64,000 nt of DNA, from positions 246,330 to 310,329 of the forward strand of contig NZ_SRIF01000003.1 of the NCBI RefSeq assembly GCF_004681185.1, in the 5' to 3' direction. Below, piece after piece: positions 25,059 through 33,240 of the stretch. The DNA comes from Haloarcula amylovorans (GTDB taxonomy: Archaea > Halobacteriota > Halobacteria > Halobacteriales > Haloarculaceae). The notes under the pieces are model-generated. The model ran no database searches, had not been told where the DNA came from, and was given only the letters and a program-made list of their open reading frames with translations. Every line of letters begins with the position of its first letter. Position 1 is the first letter of the stretch. The translations under genes and the position numbers were made by a program.

Positions 25059-25916
25059 ATGGTATGTATATCTAAGTGGAACGGGACGGGGAATGAGTTC
25101 GTCATCGTTGACAAGACTGCCGATATCGAAGATCGTGGCGCCTTCACCAAAGCGGTCTGTGACCGAGAGTCTGGACTTGAACACCCGGAAGCTGATGTGC
25201 AGGGTGCCGACGGGGTACTGTTTCTCTCACTCCAGCAGGGAACACCGCCCCGAGTAGAAATGCATCATATCCAACCGGATGGCTCAACGCCAGACATGTG
25301 CGGGAATGGTGTCCGCTGTGCAGCGAAATGGGCTGCGAGCAAGCTGGATACAACGACAGTCACTGTCGATACCGGCGCTGGCCCGCATCCAGCTGAAGTG
25401 AGTGGGCGCTCCGTCAAGGTGAGGATGCAAGAACCGTCATTTGCATCGGCTGATATTCCGCTACGTACTGACAACCCGCTAATAGCGGAATCTATCAATG
25501 GGGTCACGGTGACAGCAGTCACTACTGGTGTGCCACACGCAGTTGCGTTCGTTGAGGATGTTCATGCGGTCGAACTGTCAGCTGTCGCACCGCCGATTCG
25601 ATACGCCGACGTGTTCCCCGACGGTGCAAATGTCACATTCGCCCACGAAGGTCCCGGTAACAATCGATTCCACCAGCGAACCTTCGAGCGGGGGGTCGAG
25701 GGAGAGACGGCTGCTTGCGGGACCGGTGCGATCGCTATTGCAGCAGCCGCGGTCAAAACTGGCCGTAGACAGGCCGGTACAGAGCTGACGATTGTTCCAC
25801 CCGGCGGCGAATTGACTGTTCAAACTGGTGGCGAACGAACAACCCTTACAGGTCCAGTTGAGCGTGAGTTCGACACGGCACTCGATTTTGATGGCAGTGA
25901 GTTTGCGCTGCCATAG
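25059..25916 (+). CDS. dapF: Diaminopimelate epimerase
   Basis: A 285-residue cofactor-independent racemase that interconverts LL- and meso-diaminopimelate in lysine synthesis. Both catalytic Cys motifs are present: PDGSTPDMCGNGVRC (about residues 74-88) and ETAACGTGAIAIAAAA (about 221-236). Conserved NGTGNEFVIVDK near the N-terminus and TTGVPHAVAF in the middle complete the family pattern. No other lysine gene (dapA, dapB, dapE) is nearby, which is unusual because haloarchaeal dapF normally sits in such a cluster. Here it may be a second copy or may act on another amino acid. The next gene follows after 16 bases. Confidence 0.85.
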   Translation: MVCISKWNGTGNEFVIVDKTADIEDRGAFTKAVCDRESGLEHPEADVQGADGVLFLSLQQGTPPRVEMHHIQPDGSTPDMCGNGVRCAAKWAASKLDTTTVTVDTGAGPHPAEVSGRSVKVRMQEPSFASADIPLRTDNPLIAESINGVTVTAVTTGVPHAVAFVEDVHAVELSAVAPPIRYADVFPDGANVTFAHEGPGNNRFHQRTFERGVEGETAACGTGAIAIAAAAVKTGRRQAGTELTIVPPGGELTVQTGGERTTLTGPVEREFDTALDFDGSEFALP

Positions 25917-25932
25917 CCTTGCCTGTCAAGCC

Positions 25933-27168
25933 ATGTCTGTAAACACTAACCCGGAAACAACGCCGCGGGGACCGACTACCAGCGGGGTCACTGTTCAGGT
26001 TCATCCACGCCAAGAGTTCGATACGGTGGCGTTCAGAGACTCTATCGATCAGTTCAAGGACGTTCTCGTCCTTCCGACCACAACATTTACCAGCGTGTTT
26101 GGGCCCGACGCCGAGGCGGGATATGCATCGCTTTCGAGTCCACAGACGAGCGAAGACGTAATCGTGTATACGCTCCCGTTCTCTGAAGGAGACGACCCAC
26201 CAAAGACGACAGTTCCGAAAGCGTACCTCCGTGGCTCTCTCAGAGAGCAGGTTATAACCGACGATGCACGACCCGAGGTTTCGGTCACCGCAGTGGACAC
26301 CGCAGATTCTGGGCCGCTTGATGTCATGCGATTCTCAACGAAGACAGAGAGTACCCAGCCGACAACGTGTCGATTGCATCCAGACGACCTTGCATCGATC
26401 AGTAGTTCAGACGGCGATTCTGTGGAGCTGTATAACCCGGATACTGGTGCGCGGTTTCAGGCGACAGCACGGAAAGCATCGGTCAATATGGATCCCGGAC
26501 AAATCTCAGTGAGCACCCGCTGCCGGAAACTCCTCAATGTAGAATTTCCCGAACGAGCCGCCGACGGTCAGACGACGACACTCCATGTAAGACATCCAGT
26601 GAGGACCGTCGAAGGAAGCGATGAAAAGGGGGTTCGCAGCCGAGTCATGGATCGGCTACTCAACTGGGCTGTTGATTATCACGAGGTCCAGTTACGTCTC
26701 AACATCGGACTCAACGCTGATGAAGGGCGTTCGGCTGGCCGGGTAAATGCTGATACAATGGATGTTCTCGCAATCAATGATGGTGATCGGGTTCGGATTC
26801 AGTCGAAGAACACTGAAACTACAGTCCGGTGTCGGCCCATCGATCCAGAGAGCCATTTCATCGAGACGGATTCTGATATCGATGCCACCGATGTCCGTGA
26901 CAGGACAATCTTGTTGCCATCGACTGCCCGTGAACGTATCGACGCAGTCTGTGGAGATATCGTCCGCGTTCGACGCGACACTCGTCACGTTGCCATTCGC
27001 AGTATCACCCCGTCGATGTTCGCGTTCCTCGGCGTGGTAATCGGCGGACTAGAGATCGTCGATTTGCTGTCACCATCATTGCAACCGTATGGAGTGGTGC
27101 TCACACTATTCTTTGCTGGTGTCGCAATATGGCTCATGCTGTGGCCGGAACGAGTTCGTTGTCGGTAG
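25933..27168 (+). CDS. Membrane-anchored protein with repeated double-psi-barrel-like domains
   Basis: A 411-residue protein. Three segments read like Cdc48-N/VAT-N-type beta barrels: CRLHPDDLASISSSDGDSVE (about 140-200), GRVNADTMDVLAINDGDRVR (about 275-310) and LPSTARERIDAVCGDIVRVR (about 330-370). Each has the pattern of a Gly-Asp turn followed by V-x-(I/V)-x. Two hydrophobic helices end the protein (about 358-378 and 383-403), leaving a short Arg-rich cytoplasmic tail. It starts 16 bases after dapF and is probably co-transcribed. I know no function for this architecture; binding of a protein or nucleic-acid partner at the membrane is a guess. Confidence 0.55.
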   Translation: MSVNTNPETTPRGPTTSGVTVQVHPRQEFDTVAFRDSIDQFKDVLVLPTTTFTSVFGPDAEAGYASLSSPQTSEDVIVYTLPFSEGDDPPKTTVPKAYLRGSLREQVITDDARPEVSVTAVDTADSGPLDVMRFSTKTESTQPTTCRLHPDDLASISSSDGDSVELYNPDTGARFQATARKASVNMDPGQISVSTRCRKLLNVEFPERAADGQTTTLHVRHPVRTVEGSDEKGVRSRVMDRLLNWAVDYHEVQLRLNIGLNADEGRSAGRVNADTMDVLAINDGDRVRIQSKNTETTVRCRPIDPESHFIETDSDIDATDVRDRTILLPSTARERIDAVCGDIVRVRRDTRHVAIRSITPSMFAFLGVVIGGLEIVDLLSPSLQPYGVVLTLFFAGVAIWLMLWPERVRCR

Positions 27169-27179
27169 GAGGAGGACGA

Positions 27180-27707
27180 TCAGACCCGCCGCGCGAAATA
27201 GAGCGTGTCGATGCCAGCGCCCCTATCCTCAGCGAGCCGGGCAACTTCTTCGAACCCGAGATTTTCTAGCACCGCGATGTGAGCGTCATTCGTGTTCCAG
27301 GTTTTGGTCGACACCGATGGGGCCTGCCACGTCGGCGGTAGATCGGTCAACAGCAGCTGATACATCTGCGTCGCGAGGCCGCGTCCGCGGTGTGGTTCGT
27401 CAACAGCGATGATCTCGACGTGATTCGTCGGCGTAAACTCGTCAAGTGCGTCCGAGTCTTCAAGCCGCTCGAACGAACAGAAGCCAACCAGACGGCCGTC
27501 GTCGAACGCCCCAATCATCGGCCGGTCGAGACATCGGTCAATGTAGCCGCTGATGTCAGTCGCACCACCCTCCCCAGGTGCCCGTGAGACTGAAGAGCGC
27601 TTCTCGCTCGTTAGTGGAGGGACAAACTCCTCATCGACCAACTCGAGGAGCCGTGTGATTCCATCCTGGAGGGACGTCCGCTGTTCGACGAATCTCACAG
27701 TCGTCAT
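27180..27707 (-). CDS. GNAT-family N-acetyltransferase
   Basis: A 175-residue acyltransferase. The acetyl-CoA pyrophosphate-binding motif is DEPHRGRGLATQMYQLLL (R/Q-x-x-G-x-A). The preceding strand VEIIAV and the later STKTWNTNDAHIAVLENLGF (motif B with a conserved Asn and the GF turn) fit the Gcn5-related fold. Substrate is unknown. It lies tail-to-tail with the membrane protein gene, 11 bases apart. ATG 27707 gives a normal length for the family. Confidence 0.85.
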   Translation of the reverse strand: MTTVRFVEQRTSLQDGITRLLELVDEEFVPPLTSEKRSSVSRAPGEGGATDISGYIDRCLDRPMIGAFDDGRLVGFCSFERLEDSDALDEFTPTNHVEIIAVDEPHRGRGLATQMYQLLLTDLPPTWQAPSVSTKTWNTNDAHIAVLENLGFEEVARLAEDRGAGIDTLYFARRV

Positions 27708-28073
27708 TGAGCTAGTACATCATCAGCCCGACCGATAAAAGTCGCTATCACGTATCAACCGGAGGGGATAGTATTAGTATATCTCGACAGCCATGTCATC
27801 GAATCGCTGGCACTGTCTAGTTACGCAATTATCGAATAAATTTGCGGTACAGAACTTCTTCGGCTAATTTCGACCCTTCGGGTTTATAACACTCTTCTGA
27901 GATATGTATTGAAATTGGCGAATCCGCACCTCTCATGGATCCCGGTCCTTCCTCTTATCGATCAGACACTGGTTTCACGCCATTTGAATCTGGCACATCG
28001 TTTCACTGTCTGCCGGTTTCGTTTATCTAGACAGCGCCAACACGAGTAAATAATAGCAGAACAGACTGCTCGT
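27708..28073. other. Intergenic region, no gene seen
   Basis: This 366-base stretch is AT-richer than its neighbours and has no credible frame. It includes several TATA-like runs (for example AGTATTAGTATATC near 27770) that may be the promoter of the GNAT gene. Nothing else is recognisable. Confidence 0.4.
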
Positions 28074-29552
28074 TCAGTTGTAGACAGCCGGCTGGAAGAC
28101 AATGCCGTCGATTTCGAAGCGGGCCCCGCCCTCATCACCTTCGCGGATGGTAATCTCCCACCCGTGGCCGATGACGATCTCTTTGACGATATTCAATCCA
28201 AACCCGGTCTTCTCGGGGGCAGTCGTATAGCCAGACTGGAAGACCTCGTCGCGTTCATCTTCTGGGATACCGGGGCCTGTATCCTCAAAATACAATCCGT
28301 CATCGGTTGTCCCCACTTCGATGAGTATCTCACTATCGCTGTGTTCGACCGCATTTCGAAGCAAGTTCTCGAAAACTTGCTTGAGACGGCTCGGGTCAGC
28401 CTCGAAGGCTTTCGAATCCTGGATATGAAGCTGTGCGCCAGACGTATCGACTGTTTCCCAGGCTGAACTGACGATATCCCGGAGTTCGACAGTCTGGGTG
28501 TCAGTGATGTTGGTCTGGTCCGTCGAGAGTGCAGTCACTTTGTTCAAGAGCTCATCAATCCGAGAAACCGCTGTCTCGACTTTATCTAGCCATTTGTCTT
28601 CGCCACTGTCACGGTACAGAACGAGGGAATCAGCAGCCACACCCACAGGATTCTGGAGGTCGTGAGACATTACTTTCCGCATATTGCGGAGTCGCTCATT
28701 TTGTTGTTTGAGCTCCTGTTCCCGTTTCTTGAGCTCTGTAATGTCACGCGCATTGACGACAAACCCATTGATGAACTCGTCATCGAAAAGATTCTTGCCG
28801 CGTGCTTCGACGATAGTCCACCCACCGTCCGGATCCTCAAACCGAAATTCGATTATTGGTTCTTTCTCCGGATCTTCAATCGCGGCAAAGAACTCGTCCA
28901 TCGCTTCGTGTCGGTCATCAGGGGGCATGTAGTCGAATGCACACTCGCCGATTAACTCCGATTGGTTGTATCCCAGCGTGTGCTCACAGGCCGGTGAAAT
29001 ATACTTGAATTGCCCTTTCTGATCGACGATCCCAAGAACGTCAGTAGAATTCTTGACAAGCTTGCTGAACTTTTCTTCCGACTGTTTGAGTGCCTCGGCG
29101 GAATGGTACTGCTCTACTGCATTACAGATGCGATTTGCGAGTAGCGAGTACTGTTCTGGACCAGTCTTCTTTTCCAAATAGTCTGTTACTCCTTTCGAAA
29201 TCGCCTCACTAGCAATTTCCTCGCTCCCTTTGCCGGTAAATAAAATAAACGGAATTGAGTCGTGGTCTTCCCGGATAGCTGCTAAGAACTCCAATCCATT
29301 CAGCGTGGGCATGTCATAATCACTGACAATCGCGTCGAGATCAGTGTCGTTGACTCGATCGATAGCAGCAGTGGGGTCCGATTCGCTGAGAACCTCGAAG
29401 TCGTCTTCTTCTCGTTCCAAGAAAGTGGCAGTGAGATCCAAGAGGTCAGGATCGTCATCAACGACGAGAACTGTAATCGCGGTGTCATCGTTAGAATGGG
29501 AAATAACGGGCGAGTTCACCTCACCGTTCGTATGAGTTGCCACGTCAGTCAC
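28074..29552 (-). CDS. Hybrid response-regulator/PAS/histidine kinase
   Basis: The protein has 492 residues. An N-terminal receiver domain (about 25-145) carries the acidic pair in VVDDDPD, the phospho-acceptor Asp78 in VSDYDMP, and Lys108 in FTGKGSEE. A PAS domain follows (about 160-275, KFSKLVKNSTDVLGIVDQKG). HisKA has the phospho-His297 in KVMSHDLQNPVG. HATPase_c has NLLRNAVEHS, EDTGPGIPEDE and KTGFGLNI. No membrane segment is present. The gene starts with GTG inside the end of the upstream gene (8-base overlap, GTGACTGA), which shows that the two are translated together. The stimulus and output are unknown. Confidence 0.9.
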   Translation of the reverse strand: MTDVATHTNGEVNSPVISHSNDDTAITVLVVDDDPDLLDLTATFLEREEDDFEVLSESDPTAAIDRVNDTDLDAIVSDYDMPTLNGLEFLAAIREDHDSIPFILFTGKGSEEIASEAISKGVTDYLEKKTGPEQYSLLANRICNAVEQYHSAEALKQSEEKFSKLVKNSTDVLGIVDQKGQFKYISPACEHTLGYNQSELIGECAFDYMPPDDRHEAMDEFFAAIEDPEKEPIIEFRFEDPDGGWTIVEARGKNLFDDEFINGFVVNARDITELKKREQELKQQNERLRNMRKVMSHDLQNPVGVAADSLVLYRDSGEDKWLDKVETAVSRIDELLNKVTALSTDQTNITDTQTVELRDIVSSAWETVDTSGAQLHIQDSKAFEADPSRLKQVFENLLRNAVEHSDSEILIEVGTTDDGLYFEDTGPGIPEDERDEVFQSGYTTAPEKTGFGLNIVKEIVIGHGWEITIREGDEGGARFEIDGIVFQPAVYN

Positions 29553-30186
29553 CCCCTCCGTTGTGATGAGCGAGTATCCGGAGGAAATACGGAGTCATTA
29601 CGCGGACGCCTTGCAACCAGTGCCGTTCAGTGTGCATATCGTGCAGTTCGAAAGCAAGGACATATCGCATCGCTTCAGGCCCCGGTCCTGCTTGTCCTGC
29701 TCGTGGTTTGTGGGGATACGCAGGGTCATCCAGTACGGCTCGAAGCTCATAGACTTGCGACTCCAGGAATGGTGTCCAATAGTCGCCACCAATTTTGTGC
29801 TGTTGCCAGGCCTCGGCTTTCTTTATTGCATACTCTTGATCTGCTCCGATAGTTACTGCACGCTGTCGGAGTTTCTGTGTGACCGGAGAATAGTCCGCCT
29901 CTCGAAGCCCTTGCTTGTTGATTTCACCATCTCTGAGATACTGGAATTCAACTTGGTCTTTCGCCCACAGCGCGTCAACGAACCCGCTGGCAGCTACTTC
30001 GAGTTTATCGTCGTCTAATTTTGGGAACTGATGCCGATCAACTGCAAGAAGCGATTCAAGCGCCTTCTCTCGGTTTCCATTATCATGTGCTCGAAACACC
30101 CTCGCGAGATCTTCAGCCATCTCTCGGGCTTTCGACCGCAGTTGGGATTCATTCCCACTCACCTGGTCCACCCCTGTGTCCATCAT
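29545..30186 (-). CDS. Unknown protein translationally coupled to the hybrid histidine kinase
   Basis: A 213-residue soluble, largely helical protein. Recognisable stretches are MAEDLARVFRAHDNGNREKA, AVTIGADQEYAIKKAEAWQQ and a C-terminal FLRILAHHNGGGD. I know no family for it. It lies directly upstream of the hybrid kinase and its stop overlaps the kinase start, so it may be the kinase's sensor, partner or output protein. ATG 30186 (double Met) is preferred to the GTG at 30204. Charge and composition are typical for the organism. Confidence 0.6.
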   Translation of the reverse strand: MMDTGVDQVSGNESQLRSKAREMAEDLARVFRAHDNGNREKALESLLAVDRHQFPKLDDDKLEVAASGFVDALWAKDQVEFQYLRDGEINKQGLREADYSPVTQKLRQRAVTIGADQEYAIKKAEAWQQHKIGGDYWTPFLESQVYELRAVLDDPAYPHKPRAGQAGPGPEAMRYVLAFELHDMHTERHWLQGVRVMTPYFLRILAHHNGGGD

Positions 30187-30301
30187 TGTGACAGCTAAGA
30201 TCACATTCTACATTTACTTATACTTTATTCTACATATTATATGAATTATACCTACTACTCTTCACCAGATTTGGCCGCCAGAGTACCACTCCCACTCAGT
30301 G

Positions 30302-30505
30302 CTGCGGCGCAAGCGCCATCGCGTCGGCTTCGAACGAATACTGGGAGATCCCGACGTCCTCACATAAATGCAAGGAGGAAGCCCACGACAGTAGTCGTGA
30401 GACAAATCCGACAAATCATGAACAGAGACGCAAGCGAGACGTACGACTCGTCAAGTTCGTTGTCGAGGTGATGCTGGAAGACGACAGTGACGTCGTCTTG
30501 GACCG
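30302..30505 (-). pseudogene. Decayed duplicate of the 3' end of the PD-(D/E)XK gene at 32104
   Basis: Bases 30302-30365 closely match 32110-32175, and 30413-30500 match 32180-32265. An extra about 45 unrelated bases sit between the two matching blocks in this copy. The region corresponds to the last about 50 codons of the endonuclease gene on the same strand. The duplicate is broken and has no upstream part. It marks an old tandem duplication with loss of the first copy, with the CARF-like and DUF7344-like genes now between the two. The remaining sequence 30205-30301 holds no gene. Confidence 0.65.
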
Positions 30506-30563
30506 AAGAGCGTACGAATCGCCCCGTAGCCCCGCTGCTCAGGACTGCTCTCCTACTACGTGA

Positions 30564-30899
30564 TCACTCCTCGGCGAGTGAGTCGACTACGATCCGCGTA
30601 GCTTCGAGGAGCGCGTCGAGTTTCGCTTCGTCGATCTCGGTAACACACAACTGCTCTCTCTCGTAGTTTATCACTCCCGCCTCGTCGAATATCGGTAAGT
30701 GAACGTGGTGAAAGTCGGTGAGGAGGTCCGCTTCAGATGGCGCGGGCTCGTCTGCCGTTTCCTGAAACTGCTGCATGAGCTCTCGGCAGTACACGGGACT
30801 CTCTGCTTCCAAGAGGAGTTCGAGCACTCGAATCCGTTGTTCGTCTCGAAACAGGTCAAATGCCGTGAGCGCCAACTGAGTCGTACTGGTTCCTGTCAT
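30564..30899 (-). CDS. DUF7344-like winged-helix protein
   Basis: A 111-residue putative DNA-binding protein. The helix pair LTAFDLFRDEQRIRVLELLL and VYCRELMQQF is followed by DFHHVHLPIFDEAGVINYE, which is the conserved H-x-H-L-P pattern of small haloarchaeal winged helices. ATG at 30899 is chosen because the upstream in-frame codons are TTG and GTG. A related protein occurs at 60787-61185. The target is unknown; it is transcribed away from the CARF-like gene. Confidence 0.7.
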   Translation of the reverse strand: MTGTSTTQLALTAFDLFRDEQRIRVLELLLEAESPVYCRELMQQFQETADEPAPSEADLLTDFHHVHLPIFDEAGVINYEREQLCVTEIDEAKLDALLEATRIVVDSLAEE

Positions 30900-31160
30900 C
30901 ACCAATCACCGCCTCGATACAGTCGCTCGAGGACGGAACGACCAGGTGATTGAGTCGACTGTATTCCCACGCCGTTAGTCCCTCTCTGCGAATATCGCTT
31001 GTTCGTGAACTGAGGCTGCATACCCGAGAAACATCGAAAGAAGGAATTGAAGGTTAGTATGGGAGTATCGTTACAATCAATACTACCGTTCGATATCACT
31101 ACTGTACGACATCCTCTCTGAACGATACCGGCGACGGAGAGGATCCTTTCACAGACACAG

Positions 31161-31928
31161 ATGGATTTCCCAGAAAACGTCCACATCATGCCGTTTGGAT
31201 TCGAGCGAGACCGTATCGTCGAAACCGCTCGACAGTCAAATGCGGATAAAGTCATACTGCTTGACTGGCTTGATGGTATCGAACGGCCGCCGTTTCACGA
31301 ACACGTTCGAGAAGACCTCACTGAGAGTCCTATCGAGAGCGCTGAAATCGAATGCGACATCTTCGACCTCTACGAGACGATTGCGACCATCTCGGAACTG
31401 ATCATTGCTGAACACGAGGCGGGCAATACAGTCTACGTCAATCTCGCAACCGGGAGCAAAATTACCGCTATTGGCGGGATGATAGCGTGTATGGTGACCG
31501 GTGTGGCAGAGCCATACTACGTTCGTGCCGAGACATACTCAACGGGCGACGAGCCCATTGGCCATGGGATCGAAAAGAAGATCGACCTGCCGAGCTATCC
31601 GATTGCAAAACCCGACCCACAGCGAATCGAGATTCTCGGATATCTCGTCAAAGAAGAGGAATCCACTCGCAAGGGCATCTCCTACTCCGTACGAAAGAAG
31701 GATCTCATCGAATATGGATTGGAGAACGAGCTGCCATTTGCCGCTCACTACGACGGCGATTCCTACAACGGGTATTATCGTCGGCTCGAAAATCACGTTC
31801 TGGAACCGCTGCAGGAGAAAGGATACATTGAGGTCGTCGAGCGTGGTCGACAGAAAATCGTCAAACCCACAGAACTCGGCAAACAGTCCTACGTCGCATT
31901 TCAGTACGTGCATGCTGAGCGGACATAA
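31161..31928 (+). CDS. CARF-like domain plus winged-helix regulator (DUF6293/HFX_2341 type)
   Basis: A 255-residue protein. Residues 1-140 have a CARF-like Rossmann fold: HIMPFGFERDRIVETARQSN at the start, DIFDLYETIATISELI in the middle, and the ligand loop TVYVNLATGSKITAIGGMIA (N-x-T-G-G-x-K-like). Residues about 150-250 form a helical linker and winged helix (PQRIEILGYLVKEEES, LIEYGLENELPF, LEPLQEKGYIEVVERGRQ). Proteins of this kind resemble Csa3 regulators, which sense cyclic oligoadenylate in type III CRISPR systems. No CRISPR array or cas gene is present here, so the ligand is uncertain. The neighbouring genes (PD-(D/E)XK protein, DUF7344 protein) are possible targets. Confidence 0.8.
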   Translation: MDFPENVHIMPFGFERDRIVETARQSNADKVILLDWLDGIERPPFHEHVREDLTESPIESAEIECDIFDLYETIATISELIIAEHEAGNTVYVNLATGSKITAIGGMIACMVTGVAEPYYVRAETYSTGDEPIGHGIEKKIDLPSYPIAKPDPQRIEILGYLVKEEESTRKGISYSVRKKDLIEYGLENELPFAAHYDGDSYNGYYRRLENHVLEPLQEKGYIEVVERGRQKIVKPTELGKQSYVAFQYVHAERT

Positions 31929-32103
31929 CTTACGCTTCGCTACTGGTCCAAGATTGCGGATCTGGATAGAAAATAGGAATTGAGCAATTCGTCAGAAGAC
32001 GTCGAGACGGACGATGAGGTCAACCACAAGAGCGAGGATCCTGAGCGTCAGCCTTGTTTGCAGACAAAGCGATGGTAGACAGAGATTGACCGTCAGCTAG
32101 CGG

Positions 32104-33126
32104 TCAATACTGCGGCGCAAACGCCATCGAGTCGGCTTCGAACGAATACTGGGAGATCCCCGCGTCTTCACAAACCGCAGACAGAGACTCAGGTGCTACA
32201 TACGAATCCTCGAGTTCGTCGTCGAGGTGATGCTGGAAGACTACAGCGACGTCGTCCTCGTCCACCGCAGCGACGATAGCTAGGTCAGGATCACTATAGT
32301 CGGGCTTAATCACATAGTCACCGGGGGTGAAGGGACGCTCAGCGTGCTGCAGATTCGTATGCTTGTACGCGTAGAGTTTGATATCCTGGTCGTCACAGTA
32401 CGACGCGAGTTTTGCAGGATGAATCTCTCGCCAGTTGCCTGGCCCATCATTGAGACTATTCGGGAACGCGACACTCACTGCTTCCCCATCCATTTCCTGG
32501 CCATAGAGTGTCGCGTTCTTCTCTGGTGGTAAGACCTCGACAACGACAGCCGTGGAAGCGTCGTTATCGCCAGCTTTGACGACGCGATCACCAGGTCGGA
32601 ACGGATTTTCAGGTTTCTGGTTCAGATGGGCTGTGTTCGGCCCAAGATCGTGCAGTTCGTTCATTGGCCGTGCAGCCAGATGAGCGAGTTTCTCTGGCTC
32701 CTCGCCGGAGTACTGCTCCTGTGTCCGAACCTTTGATGTGAGGGTTTCAGTACGTTCCCACCCAAGTAAGATGAGCGCATCCTCATTGTCGCGATGCCAA
32801 ACGAGCACTACGATGTCGTCGTCGGGGTCCTTCTCAAGCAGCGAGGCAGGACGAAATGCAGAGACGTCTCGGGAGGTTTTGACGTCGACGGTATAGTCAA
32901 ACACCTCAAAATCGCGCCCAGAAAAGCTCTCGGGGTTACACCGCCGCATCGCTTCCTCGTTTTGCCAGTGCCACATCTCCACGGGGAGGTACTCACGGCA
33001 GAACTGCTCGAAGGCGAGTTCGCATAGATTTCCGATACGTTTGGCGTCAAGATCGTCGGCGCCCTGAATGACCGCTTGATGGTGGGCACGTTCCCGGTCG
33101 ATCTCGTCAGGCGTATAGAGATACAC
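32104..33126 (-). CDS. PD-(D/E)XK nuclease-like protein with two C-terminal beta repeats
   Basis: A 340-residue protein with GTG start at 33126. Residues 30-125 fit a restriction-endonuclease fold: helix IGNLCELAFEQFCREYLP with Glu36, then SGRDFEVFDYTVDVKTS with Asp77/Asp81 and Lys83 as the D-x-K, then IVVLVWHRDNEDALILLGW. Two related modules follow, about 175-255 (RPGDRVVKAGDNDA to CDDQDIKLYAY) and 265-330 (TPGDYVIKPDYSDP to CEDAGISQYSF). They look like small barrels of the SH3/Tudor type. It could be a modification-sensing or viral-DNA-targeting nuclease. A decayed duplicate of its 3' end is at 30302-30505. Confidence 0.65.
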   Translation of the reverse strand: MYLYTPDEIDRERAHHQAVIQGADDLDAKRIGNLCELAFEQFCREYLPVEMWHWQNEEAMRRCNPESFSGRDFEVFDYTVDVKTSRDVSAFRPASLLEKDPDDDIVVLVWHRDNEDALILLGWERTETLTSKVRTQEQYSGEEPEKLAHLAARPMNELHDLGPNTAHLNQKPENPFRPGDRVVKAGDNDASTAVVVEVLPPEKNATLYGQEMDGEAVSVAFPNSLNDGPGNWREIHPAKLASYCDDQDIKLYAYKHTNLQHAERPFTPGDYVIKPDYSDPDLAIVAAVDEDDVAVVFQHHLDDELEDSYVAPESLSAVCEDAGISQYSFEADSMAFAPQY

Positions 33127-33240
33127 AATCCAACATATCTATAAAATATATAATAATTCTTTCGCGTCTTGAGTGTAGTTACCCGTGAAAAGCGATTCCC
33201 GTCGCATCAGACCAGTGTCAACAGATTCGCAATCGCGGTG

